Made by a program: the position numbers and the translations under genes. Below, piece by piece: positions 50,601 through 58,743 of a DNA stretch of 64,000 nt. How positions within the stretch are numbered: position 1 is the stretch's first letter; each line of letters begins with the position of its first letter. The stretch is from Candidatus Peregrinibacteria bacterium (GTDB taxonomy: Bacteria; Patescibacteriota; Gracilibacteria; UBA1369; PNNO01), in NCBI GenBank assembly GCA_016928915.1, contig JAFGJT010000012.1, forward strand, positions 44,029-108,028. Reading direction: 5' to 3'. The notes beneath the pieces were generated by a model. That model was given only the letters and a program-made list of their open reading frames with translations. It was not told the origin of the DNA and did no database searches.

Positions 50601-51799
50601 GCGATTATTGCGGCAACAAATTGAATATTACTTACAACTGTGTGAACTTCACCCAAAGCTTCAAGGGCATCAACAACTTTTGTGGTTGTCGGAGGAGCAA
50701 ATCCCGTTGGTTTTAATGATTCAAGTGCTGATTTTGCCCTCTGATAAACCGTGCCGAATTCCGTTTCGGCCGTTGCGACAAGGCCCGAAGCCTCAACGTC
50801 TTTGCGTAATTTTTCAAGATCGTCTATTGTTTTTTGTATATTCTGGCCGAAATCAATTTCATTGGCGCGCAGAATGCTCTCGGTTTCACTTCCGGCTGAA
50901 GTGAAATAATAATCAACATCTTCTTCAACGGACGGATATCCTTCAACGTCCCACCATGAAAGCCACTCTTCCGAAGAAAGATCCCGTGAATCCATCAAGA
51001 TAAGTTTAAAATGATTTTGTGCAGCCTTTGCTGCCTGAGCAACCCTTGAAAGTTCGCCCGACATGCTTATCAAATTCCCCATAGACCTGTCTATATCCCC
51101 AAGATAAATATGCAGCTGTTCCTGCGTGCGTATTGTGGGTATAAGCTGAAGATCTGTTAATAAATCATTAACATCAACATAATGTGAATATGAAGTTGCT
51201 ATATCTTTTGCAGCTTTTTCAACTTGAGTTGCGGCCATATAAAAGAGCCTTTGCACCGCGGCCGTCTGATCGCCCGATAATTCCTGCTCGGTTGCCGAGC
51301 CCGAAAGAGTGACTGCGTCCGTTCCACTGTCGGTGCCGCGTCCGATTCCCTTAATCACGGTATTTACAAGTGCAAAAGAAATTAAAATTATAACAATACC
51401 TATCATCGCATACATAATGCTTTTTTTACCTTTACCTGTTTTTTCTTCATTCCCCATGGCCGTCAGATACATAAAGCCTCCGTAAATCACAATGATTACG
51501 GCAAGAAGCCCCAAAAATCCCAAAATAAAATTTACTGCATTTATAACAAAATCCCTTAAATTGGTCTGCTGCGTAAGCGAGGGATCGTAACCTTCGGTGC
51601 TGGGAGCTTTTAAACCTCCCGAAAACTGAGTGAAGGTTGTTGCGCCCTGATCGGTGCATGAAAAATAACCTCCGGCTGATTTTGAAAGCTCGGAACAGTA
51701 ATCAGCATGCGCCGTATGAGGCAAAAGCATAAATAATGCAATAAGAACCGCGCCAAACGCGATCCATAATAAACTTCTTTCTTTTATTGATGTATACAT
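47696..51799 (-). CDS. Giant PKD-repeat protein with T4SS-pilin-like membrane unit (1367 aa)
   Basis: A signal peptide (about 10-32, ending AHADYC) is followed by a T4SS-pilin-like helix pair (about 85-152; TAMGNEEKTGKGKK in the loop between helices). A helical region (about 170-400) leads into roughly nine PKD-like domains (IIWDFGDG, SITWTFGDGG, GYSWDIQN, AYEWDFGDN, GYQWDFGN, QYIWDFEGDG, SYKWDFD and others), and a final membrane helix (about 1340-1358) with a short basic tail closes the protein. The fusion of a pilin-like unit to an adhesive stalk suggests that it is built into, or anchored next to, the neighbouring pilin-like proteins. Promoter at 51829-51857. Confidence 0.85.
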   Translation of the reverse strand: MYTSIKERSLLWIAFGAVLIALFMLLPHTAHADYCSELSKSAGGYFSCTDQGATTFTQFSGGLKAPSTEGYDPSLTQQTNLRDFVINAVNFILGFLGLLAVIIVIYGGFMYLTAMGNEEKTGKGKKSIMYAMIGIVIILISFALVNTVIKGIGRGTDSGTDAVTLSGSATEQELSGDQTAAVQRLFYMAATQVEKAAKDIATSYSHYVDVNDLLTDLQLIPTIRTQEQLHIYLGDIDRSMGNLISMSGELSRVAQAAKAAQNHFKLILMDSRDLSSEEWLSWWDVEGYPSVEEDVDYYFTSAGSETESILRANEIDFGQNIQKTIDDLEKLRKDVEASGLVATAETEFGTVYQRAKSALESLKPTGFAPPTTTKVVDALEALGEVHTVVSNIQFVAAIIATDVSSGNAPLIVNMDALNSRRPDYQSIQEGDIIWDFGDGTKTEGKFATSHVYRKTGSYIIGLEIKGDSLKNIASGKAYKEIKVSPPASQINLKASVGGRDLGYLSYYKDGFLVIDKNRLNLTLTEARDEGVTFDASESRGGYQEQQAQQGGETYIQSITWTFGDGGDPVSGEMVAEDVQTHYYGQPGTYSVIVQVTDSRGISDRKVFEVVVDSPAARIDVSPSTTTKINNEVTFDAGRSTSDGGQITGYSWDIQNTSLKYSAEETTESFRKTFDNPGVYNVSLAVTDNLGKQALDSVQLVVESEPPQAQITINQPDTSKPHVYMLDGTQSFDSDGDIQKGNYTYKWTLTGVDEDYDFVDEIGNADPEGYTKNRTYVKFFRTGNYKVMLEVNDPNEPSNPGKPATKDINVTSILDVAFVQEDQPAVSIDENGEAKITLSAVSENGMAYEWDFGDNTTLVKGDIISGKTTASHTYDKAGSYDVRLTVFDRQNNENTIKRRVVVGESDMPISVISLKVNGVEIYDFTDPIVVNRKAVLAFSAEKALNRDGTGRRLGYQWDFGNTKRSTDRDATYTYPDLSPEDPGYYVVTLKVLDRNDLTKTAETTINVQVIGELPTMQAFTAVPQQSELVTPVRVKLEALGATDPDGKIVKYLWWYYNEKDPQMTMGHTITQVPQAVLTIGTRGITNEEIAYKFGLEMTDQENFTVRASEILSENLIPTVTVVNGQNDEPVARFTVDRTSIMVGESITFTSSSVDPDGSIVQYIWDFEGDGFSDNKATTQSTIINTFNTPAVKGLNVRLKVVDDKFAESVSLPLKIFVDAEAADPMADFDYESPAPKTVKFTNLAKADEAAGAELVSYKWDFDVSKDTDLDGIRDNDIDSEAKDPQYLYAIEGVYRAKLTVEDNFGKINSIIKFVNAKPESAFSADGQVNILGAINQNNITTMVVSLVLFAIVALSLYMHSIRLENHKK

Positions 51800-51828
51800 A
51801 TTTATTTTTGTATTAGTTTTATCTTTTT

Positions 51829-51857
51829 ATTATACCAAAAAAACAGATTTTCTTCAA
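51829..51857 (-). promoter_or_regulatory. Promoter for the giant PKD gene
   Basis: On the - strand: TTGAAG (complement of 51852-51857), a 17-bp spacer and consensus TATAAT (complement of 51829-51834), giving a leader of about 22 nt. A weak hairpin AAAACAGATT/AATCCGTTTT at 51839-51865 overlaps the -35 and may end transcripts from the upstream pilin gene. Confidence 0.6.
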
Positions 51858-51880
51858 TCCGTTTTTATCAGTCGGTAAAT

Positions 51881-51925
51881 GTGTCAACCGTCAATAGTCA
51901 AATGTCACATGTCAAGTGTCAATTT
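51881..51925. repeat. Degenerate TTGAC short repeat array
   Basis: About six copies of TTGAC(A) or TGACA at 7-9 nt intervals when read on the - strand, between the 313-aa pilin-like gene and the giant PKD gene. Related in sequence to the array at 1156-1230. Confidence 0.6.
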
Positions 51926-52865
51926 AAGTGCCCGGCTTTAGCTGAATAACGGTATTAACAAGCGCAAAAGCGCCGGCGGCAAGGACCAGTGCTATTATTA
52001 CTCCGACAAATACTTTTTTTGCTTTTCCTGTTTTTTCGTCGTTTCCGAAGCCTATTATATATAAATATCCGCCATAAATGCCCATTAATATTGCTGCAAA
52101 AACAACAAATCCGGATGCAAAATTTGTAAAATCAACCAATAGTTTCCTTCCCTTGTCAACATCCGGTATCTGACTGCCGGCCTGCGGAAAAATCAAATCC
52201 TGTACAACAAATTCCGCAATCCCAAGTATAAAAAGCCCGATTACAAGCCAGGTAACTTGTTTTTTAGCTTTTGTCATAGATTCTTCGTTGCCACCGCTTA
52301 GCAGCAGTTTAATGCCGGCAAGAATCAACATTAACACTCCTAAAACACCTGCTATTAAAAGCGCCACATTATAAATGCCTTTTAACTGCAATGTGCCTTC
52401 CGTTGCGGCTCTCTGCGCCGACTCCGCTGTGTCGTAAACCTCTCCGGTCTGACCGAAAAACACATTTTTAACAGCCACATCCGCAATCATTATTATTACA
52501 AACGCGGATGCTATCATAATTAAATGTTCTTTTTCTTTCTGCCAAACATCGTCAACCTTTTTTCTGGCTATAATAAGCTTAATTGCAGTTATAATAATCA
52601 TTATTACCGCGACGCCGCCTATTAAAAGCTTCATAAAATCAATCGCATAATATACGACACTTGTTATGTTGCTCGCTCCCTGCTGTCTTGCAGCATCAGG
52701 GTGAGCCCCAATGTCAAACGTGGGCAAATTTGTGGTCTGCTGTATGCCATATAAACCTTCATCCAGAGCCTGCGCATAAACAATATTTTTAAAACAAATA
52801 TTCATTCCCAGCATCACTGATGCCAGTGTAATAAAAATCAGCAGAGATTTAACTGTTTTTTTCAT
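51924..52865 (-). CDS. Membrane protein of three tandem T4SS-pilin-like units (313 aa)
   Basis: A signal peptide (residues 1-31, ending VYAQA) precedes three consecutive units of two membrane helices each, at about 66-138, 158-228 and 240-310. Units 2 and 3 carry the loop signature SGGNEESMTKAKK and GFGNDEKTGKAKK between their helices; unit 1 is divergent (IARKKVDDVWQKEKEH). The pattern matches the CPR T4SS-pilin (VirB2/TrbC-like) family, which normally has one such unit. The stop is 5 bp after the 342-aa gene's partner boundary (gap 4 bp), so the two form an operon. It could form a fused trimeric subunit of a membrane pore or filament. Confidence 0.75.
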   Translation of the reverse strand: MKKTVKSLLIFITLASVMLGMNICFKNIVYAQALDEGLYGIQQTTNLPTFDIGAHPDAARQQGASNITSVVYYAIDFMKLLIGGVAVIMIIITAIKLIIARKKVDDVWQKEKEHLIMIASAFVIIMIADVAVKNVFFGQTGEVYDTAESAQRAATEGTLQLKGIYNVALLIAGVLGVLMLILAGIKLLLSGGNEESMTKAKKQVTWLVIGLFILGIAEFVVQDLIFPQAGSQIPDVDKGRKLLVDFTNFASGFVVFAAILMGIYGGYLYIIGFGNDEKTGKAKKVFVGVIIALVLAAGAFALVNTVIQLKPGT

Positions 52866-52869
52866 ATTT

Positions 52870-53898
52870 TTAAGCGGTAAATTGACCGGATATTACAGTA
52901 CTTATAATCGCAAAAGCTCCGTAAATTATAATCATCCCGACGATTGCAAGCATAATCATACGCTTGGCTTTGCCCATTTTCTCATCATTGCCGCCCGCTG
53001 TCGCATACATAATTGCCCCTGCAATCAGCACCAAAATAGCAATCGGAGCAATTATTGAAACAACAATATTGGTTACGCCTATCAACTCCTGAACTGCTTT
53101 TTGGGGATTAATCGCCTGATCAGCTCCGGGTGTATACTCGGACGGATTAAACACAAATAAAACTTTATCAATTACAGTGCTTGCCATGATTATTAAAATC
53201 AAACCAAGTGAAGTAAAAGCAAGGTTCTTTTTATCAAGCGTAACGCTTTCTTCTTTGCCCTGAAGAGCCGCAAGCCTTATGCCGTTTCTAACGAGCATAA
53301 GCACCGCAATTCCTCCCACAATATATTTAATAAATGTAATAAAAACCTGAACAGCCTGCGAAAAAATCTGCGACCTTTGGATCATTTCCGAAGGACTGCT
53401 TAAAAAACTAGCGCGCCCTCCCACATAAATAACTTTTGCCATTTCATCCGCAAAACCAATAACCGCGAGCCCGATAATTCCGTATGTAATAGCTGATTTA
53501 GCCTTTGTTACAGTATCTTCGCTGCCTCCGGCAAGAATGAGTTTAACAGCCGCAAGAATTATATAAACAACAGCAAACCCACCAAGCAGATATTTAAGAT
53601 TTGCTACAAGCCCGCCCACAAACTGATTAAGCATTGAAGTCGGCTCGGATGCATTAAGCTGGGGCAGCTGCTCATAGCCCACCGGACTTATAGGAATAAT
53701 CTGCGTTGTAGATGCGCCCGGAAGACCAAACGTTAAAGAATCATTCTGGGCGATTACAAACGAATCATTAAAATTTCCATGAGCCGCATCAGCATGCCTG
53801 ATAATTGGGCCGGTAAAATTAAGCATTAACGCAAGTCCCGCAATCATAAGCGCGAATTCCGCAATAAATTTTTGAATTTTAGTTGGATTTTGGGTCAT
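52870..53898 (-). CDS. Membrane protein of three tandem T4SS-pilin-like units (342 aa)
   Basis: Relative of the 313-aa protein. An N-terminal hydrophobic segment (about 12-32) is followed by an extracytoplasmic stretch, then three helix-pair units at about 85-165, 172-250 and 265-340. Loops: AGGSEDTVTKAKS, ALQGKEESVTLDKK and AGGNDEKMGKAKR. The third unit is most similar to unit 3 of the neighbour and to the single unit in the 1367-aa protein. 4 bp before the 313-aa gene and 1 bp after the 736-aa gene, so one operon. No VirB4/VirB6-like gene is in the window. Confidence 0.75.
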   Translation of the reverse strand: MTQNPTKIQKFIAEFALMIAGLALMLNFTGPIIRHADAAHGNFNDSFVIAQNDSLTFGLPGASTTQIIPISPVGYEQLPQLNASEPTSMLNQFVGGLVANLKYLLGGFAVVYIILAAVKLILAGGSEDTVTKAKSAITYGIIGLAVIGFADEMAKVIYVGGRASFLSSPSEMIQRSQIFSQAVQVFITFIKYIVGGIAVLMLVRNGIRLAALQGKEESVTLDKKNLAFTSLGLILIIMASTVIDKVLFVFNPSEYTPGADQAINPQKAVQELIGVTNIVVSIIAPIAILVLIAGAIMYATAGGNDEKMGKAKRMIMLAIVGMIIIYGAFAIISTVISGQFTA

Positions 53899-53899
53899 G

Positions 53900-56110
53900 C
53901 TAAGCTTTATATTTTAATAAAAAATCCGTTAAAATTTTAATTCTATCCTCAAGCAATGGTAAATATTCTCGTTCCTTTCTAATACTAACCTTACTCAAAT
54001 TTACTTTTGTTAAATGATACTTTTGATATAATTGATTAGTTATTACTTCCCTTGTCTTCTTATGGTCACTTTTTAATTGAGAATTATTTTTATTTCGCCT
54101 TGAAGCTAGCAGATTTGTAAGCTCTATTGTTAATTTGTTATTTTTAATAATAAGGCTATCAACAAACTCAATATTTACTTTCATATAATCATCTTTCTCG
54201 GGCGCTTTAACTTTATCAATTTTAATTTTATCCCCGTTAAATATTTTTATTCTGTTATTTGTCTGGATTCCTTTGTCATCCAGTTCAAATACGGTGTTCT
54301 GCCCTCTAAAATACATGCCTTTACGCGGTTTCGCATTTGGTTTTTTGGGTGTTATGGTTATGTAAACAACCTTATCTTTAAACTGATCAAGGTTAAGAAG
54401 AGCTTCAATTCTTGTTGTTCTTTCAATATTCCGGTTTTTAAAATTTACTGTTAAATCTGTTTTATCATTAGGATTTACAGTTAAACTCCGATTATTATAC
54501 TTGTAATTAAAGGTTCTGGTTTCATCGTTTGCTTCGGGTTTTACAGCCGGTTTGGCTTTAGCTTCGGCCTGGGCTCGCGCTTTTTGAGCAGCTTCATATT
54601 CCTGTCTTGCTTTTTCCGCTTCTTTCGGGGTCATTAAAAACTTGTCTTTTGACTTGAACTTAAGTGTGCCGTTTTTATCGCGCACTCCGATCTGGTTATC
54701 TTGAACCCTTACATTTTGGTTGCCGACTTTTTCGGTTTTTGTGCTGAATTTTAAATAAAATGTGCCCCCCGGCATATGAAACGAGAAACTGCCGAAATCC
54801 TGAGGGCGAGTGTAGTATTTCATTGTTGCTTTTGCACCGGGATAGCTATGCTCCCAGTAGCCTCTCTGCGGGTATTCCACGTTAAACTTGGCAAGCTGAA
54901 AAGCCGACCAGTTTAACTGCTGTAAAGTCATGGGAGACATTATCGGTTCACTTGTGCCCGGCCTGAACCTTACCTTTTGCAAAGCTTCATCCATTGTTAA
55001 ATGCGCGGAGCGTATTTCGGCAACGCGTTCTTTGTAAGAAACCGCTCTTTGGTCGGGATTTGCTTCTGAATAATGGAGTTCACCCGCCTGCCTGTAACAA
55101 ATCGCCTTGCCCATAAAATACATAACAATATCGGGCTGTGCTTTTTGGTCTTCGGGATTATTTTTTTTATAAACACCGTAAGCAAGTTTGTATCCGTTTC
55201 CAAGATCCAGTGTTTTTACCATTCCGGAAGTGTCAAGTTTTAACTGTTCAATAAGTTTAACCAGATCGGGCTTTGCTTTATCAAACCCCTCTTTTCCTTT
55301 TAACTTTATATTATTAAGCAACTTTCCCATATGTCCGGCCGGAGTATTTGCAAACCGTATAAGATTTTTAATTTCAAGGTTTGAAGAATCCTGAAAAGTT
55401 GCGATTTTCTTATCGGGCTGCGGAATTTGTTTGCCGTTTTTATCAAGAAAACTCTGCGTTTTGGCAATGTTTTCTCCGACGACATTGGGTTTAAACCTTT
55501 CCGGATGAAGCCCCACATTAATATTCACCTTAAAATGATTTCCCTCTTTTGATTTTGTGATAATAACCCGTATCGGAAAACCGTTTTCTGTTCTGTCTAT
55601 TGTTTTAGATTGATTGTTATTAATTTTTGAAATGTAGCTTTTAAGGGCGGCCTGTTGATCAGGTGTGGGTTTTTGATTTTTTGCGAGCTTTAAAAACGCG
55701 TCCATTGTTTTTTGCGCTTCAAGAGTTTTTATAATGGCAAGATCATTATCTATTTGTTGTACTGTGGCACTTATAACTGCGTTCCGTGCTCGCTCCTGTG
55801 CTCTTTCTCTTCGTTTTTCTGGAGTTGCAGGCGCTCTTTCTGCGCCTTGTTCGGGTTTAGTTTGATAAGGCGATTGCATTTCGTCGTCGTCATCAACAGC
55901 AATAAAAGGATTCCTTTGTTCCTGTGATTTTTTAGCAGGTGCTGATGGTTTTGGTCCTTCCGGCCCTCCCGCTGCAAAAAACACAAGCCTTTTTTCGCTA
56001 AAAATACATGCGTGTGCATCGGGTTGCGCATGCATGCACACTTGCGCGTGCGCGTTATGCGCGTTATGGTTGAATAATCCATCAAAATTATTAAATCCCG
56101 GGATTTTCAT
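53900..56110 (-). CDS. Large protein of unknown function heading the surface cluster (736 aa)
   Basis: Unrecognised. Residues 14-35 are His/Ala/Cys-rich (HNAHNAHAQVCMHAQPDAH). Residues 37-44 are FSEKRLVF, the octamer also seen in two proteins of the 16-26 kb block, followed by a Gly/Pro-rich linker. The rest is charged, with coiled-coil stretches, an Ala/Lys/Glu helix (about 500-530) and a Lys/Asn-rich C-terminal domain with beta-like text. No membrane helix and no ordinary signal peptide. I keep the start at 56110; a second ATG (codon 26) would retain the octamer. First gene of the operon with the two pilin-like genes. Confidence 0.75.
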   Translation of the reverse strand: MKIPGFNNFDGLFNHNAHNAHAQVCMHAQPDAHACIFSEKRLVFFAAGGPEGPKPSAPAKKSQEQRNPFIAVDDDDEMQSPYQTKPEQGAERAPATPEKRRERAQERARNAVISATVQQIDNDLAIIKTLEAQKTMDAFLKLAKNQKPTPDQQAALKSYISKINNNQSKTIDRTENGFPIRVIITKSKEGNHFKVNINVGLHPERFKPNVVGENIAKTQSFLDKNGKQIPQPDKKIATFQDSSNLEIKNLIRFANTPAGHMGKLLNNIKLKGKEGFDKAKPDLVKLIEQLKLDTSGMVKTLDLGNGYKLAYGVYKKNNPEDQKAQPDIVMYFMGKAICYRQAGELHYSEANPDQRAVSYKERVAEIRSAHLTMDEALQKVRFRPGTSEPIMSPMTLQQLNWSAFQLAKFNVEYPQRGYWEHSYPGAKATMKYYTRPQDFGSFSFHMPGGTFYLKFSTKTEKVGNQNVRVQDNQIGVRDKNGTLKFKSKDKFLMTPKEAEKARQEYEAAQKARAQAEAKAKPAVKPEANDETRTFNYKYNNRSLTVNPNDKTDLTVNFKNRNIERTTRIEALLNLDQFKDKVVYITITPKKPNAKPRKGMYFRGQNTVFELDDKGIQTNNRIKIFNGDKIKIDKVKAPEKDDYMKVNIEFVDSLIIKNNKLTIELTNLLASRRNKNNSQLKSDHKKTREVITNQLYQKYHLTKVNLSKVSIRKEREYLPLLEDRIKILTDFLLKYKA

Positions 56111-56261
56111 TGTTTTTTATATTTCTTTTTATTTTTAATCTATTTATTTTATCATAATTTTGCTTAAAAATGAAGACCTTTCGGATTAAACATAAATATT
56201 TATACTTTCATGAGCAGCATAATTTTAATTTCAAATTAGACTGCTCAACCATGATGCCATT

Positions 56262-57653
56262 TTATGCTGCATTTTTTGGTCCGCATCGGACTGATGCGAA
56301 TTGTTCGGATTTAAATCGCTTATAATTTTTATTTATCGCGTTTAAAATCGGTTTTACAGCCGACATATGCGCAAAATCATGGTGGGCTTTACAGAGCGGC
56401 ATAAGATTTTCGTGATTTTTTGTTATTGAAAATCCGTCTTTATGATGTATCTGTTCCGCAGGCTTGTTGCAGCCGGGATAGGCGCACCGGCCGTTGTATT
56501 TTTGTTCAAGGTTGTATCTGCTTTTTACCGGAATATGGCGCGAAAGGGCGTGTTCAAGTTCGCGCCTGCTTTTTGCCGGAATATGGCGCGAAACAACAGT
56601 TGGCCAAGATTTAGATGTTAATTTTTCAGGTTTGGTTCGGGGATCGGAAGCCGACGCGGATTCTGTAGCTTTCTGCACGCTAAAAGCCGATACGGATTTT
56701 GTTGATCGCCATTTTTTATTAGCACTTTTACGCTTGCAGTATGGTTGCGGCGATTTATTCGCCGCCGCTCTTTTTACCATTTCTTTTAATGTTGTGTTCC
56801 AGTCCAGCGGTTCTTTTTTCTCTTTTTCAAGTTGCTGTTTAAACTTTCGCAGTTCAAATTCGGTTTCTTTATCTATTTGGATGGTAAACGGTTTTTTGTT
56901 TCTTGGATGTAAACACAAATTAGAATGAGAATTAAAATCATTAAACTCTTTGCCCGCAAGTATTGACATATCTCTGTTCTGCAGTATGGACTTTTCGGAA
57001 GCAAACAGGCCGATTTGCCTTTGTTCTTGAGTCATTTTAGTATTTTCAGCGCTTAATTCCCCGGGGAATTTTTCTGCCAGGCGAAATTGCAGACCCTGAT
57101 CACTGATTGTGCGATTATTTGTATTATTTACAGCGCTTATTACGTTATTATAATTTTCTGTACTGCTTTTTCTGCGCCATTCCATTCTCATTTCTTTAAG
57201 ATATATTTCCAAAGATGATTTCGTCATATTTTTAACCTTTTCAGCCCAAAAACTGTCCGTCTCTTTTGTCGCAATACAGGCAACTATTTTTAATTTGCTC
57301 AATCCTACTTCGCCAATTAAAGTCCTCATTTTAGGCATTTGCTTGAATTTTTCATCAATTCGCAAAACCCCATCAACATTATTATGGCTCACTCCGGCCA
57401 GTTTTGCCGCAAATTCATGTATAGAACAATAACCATATTTTTTATACAAACGACGTTTTGCAACTTCGGGAAGAGCGGCGATAAAACGTCTGTTCCATAT
57501 CCGCGCGTTTAGTCCGGTTGTTTTGCAATATTTGTACAGATCTTTATCAGTCAATTTTTCAAAATCTACCGTACCACCCGAAGTTAATCGGATGTTGCCG
57601 GAAAATCTTTCGAAATCCACAGGAAAATTTATTGGAACGGAAGTGTCGCTCAT
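56262..57653 (-). CDS. HNH endonuclease domain protein
   Basis: 463-aa protein. The C-terminal HNH nuclease domain is CAYPGCNKPAEQIHHKDGF, then NLMPLCKAHHDFAHM, with Cys pairs and His residues for zinc and catalysis. The N-terminal 180 residues are a helical domain (CSIHEFAAKLAGVSHNNVDG) typical of DUF222-like HNH proteins in CPR genomes. The middle is a basic linker. Just before the HNH domain the segment SRHIPAKSRRELEHAL is repeated as SRHIPVKSRYNLEQKY, a 48-nt tandem duplication. Target unknown; possibly a solitary or mobile nuclease. Confidence 0.8.
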   Translation of the reverse strand: MSDTSVPINFPVDFERFSGNIRLTSGGTVDFEKLTDKDLYKYCKTTGLNARIWNRRFIAALPEVAKRRLYKKYGYCSIHEFAAKLAGVSHNNVDGVLRIDEKFKQMPKMRTLIGEVGLSKLKIVACIATKETDSFWAEKVKNMTKSSLEIYLKEMRMEWRRKSSTENYNNVISAVNNTNNRTISDQGLQFRLAEKFPGELSAENTKMTQEQRQIGLFASEKSILQNRDMSILAGKEFNDFNSHSNLCLHPRNKKPFTIQIDKETEFELRKFKQQLEKEKKEPLDWNTTLKEMVKRAAANKSPQPYCKRKSANKKWRSTKSVSAFSVQKATESASASDPRTKPEKLTSKSWPTVVSRHIPAKSRRELEHALSRHIPVKSRYNLEQKYNGRCAYPGCNKPAEQIHHKDGFSITKNHENLMPLCKAHHDFAHMSAVKPILNAINKNYKRFKSEQFASVRCGPKNAA

Positions 57654-58487
57654 AATTATTGGGTTAATTTTATAATATATTCACATCAAAATCCTATCAT
57701 AAATCCCCACTTGATTTCAACCGATAAATGACTTAGAATAGCCAAAATATAACATTGTACAACATTCAAAAACAGCACCTGTTCAGGCTCGTAAATTTTT
57801 ACCCGTTTTTACATCAAAAATCACTCCGGAATCACACCCCTTCAATGATAATCGGTAAAATTTTCAACCACCATGCGTAAATCATCTCAAATCGCATAAA
57901 TTTAATAAATTTTAAAAATTAAAATCGTGTCAAGCTGAAAAAATGTCCACTAGTTAAAAAACCTATACTTTTTCAGATTTTTAACTTCGCAAATGTTACA
58001 AAACCGAAAGGCCGCTACAAGCTAAAAAAATAAACCACTATCCTCGGATCATGCAATTGCGTCGAACTGAAAAAAAACTGCCACTTTTTACAGCTCATTC
58101 AAAAAGACCAATATTTTGCCGGGCAGCCAATAATTATAAAACCTAATCAAAGACTGTTTGCACTTAAGCCCGAACTTCGGCAATTTTTCTCTTGTGTTTT
58201 TTTCTCTTTCCTCATATACTCATCAGCGATGAGGCAGGGCTTTTTAAGGGTGCGGTAAAAAAATTGGAAATAGACGAACTGTCCGCAGGAAACAAAAAAC
58301 GAAGTTTAAATGCTCACCAAACCGCAAACATCAGCTAAAAACAACAAACAGCCTCATGGTCACAGCTTATTAAACCGGTAAAATCAGCAATAATAATAAA
58401 GCCACATTTAACCGCTTATTGAACCGCCGAAAACCCGCAACCTTAACTTATATTACAACTAATTTAACAGCTTAAAATCAACAATTT
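57654..58487. other. 834-bp region without a gene, with short repeats
   Basis: No gene or known RNA is seen. Two direct copies of a CTGAAAAAA...CCACT motif lie at 57927-57951 and 58059-58085, and an inverted, weaker copy lies near 57970. AGTTAAAAA/TTTTTAACT (near 57952 and 57980) forms a hairpin, and CTCATC-AGC-GATGAG forms another near 58218. The motif resembles repeated ends of insertion sequences, so this could be a decayed element. The final 40 bp are the secE leader. Confidence 0.45.
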
Positions 58488-58682
58488 ATGAGCCAAAACA
58501 AGATTGTTCAATACTTCACAGACAGTTATCAGGAACTGCGAAGAGTTACCTGGCCAACCAAAAACCAAGCTGTGCGCCTTACGGCGATTGTTCTTGGCTT
58601 CTGCCTTTTTATGGCGGCGGTAATAGGTCTTCTGGATTTTTTGTTTAATTCCGGATATAAATATCTGATAATGATTTCTTGA
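58488..58682 (+). CDS. secE: Preprotein translocase subunit SecE
   Basis: 64-aa single-helix SecE that clamps SecY in the translocon. YFTDSYQELRRVTWPTKNQA is the conserved amphipathic helix before the membrane helix (about 27-48), and a short C-terminal segment follows. Position directly before nusG is the standard bacterial order. No Shine-Dalgarno. Confidence 0.93.
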   Translation: MSQNKIVQYFTDSYQELRRVTWPTKNQAVRLTAIVLGFCLFMAAVIGLLDFLFNSGYKYLIMIS

Positions 58683-58743
58683 TATCCGGTTGATTGCGCT
58701 TATAAGCGCACTTTAAACCTAAGCACAACTAAATTAAATAATT

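Noticed and set aside
57654..58487. tRNA-Trp or rpmG upstream of secE
   Set aside because: I looked for the usual genes before secE but found no cloverleaf and no L33-like frame.
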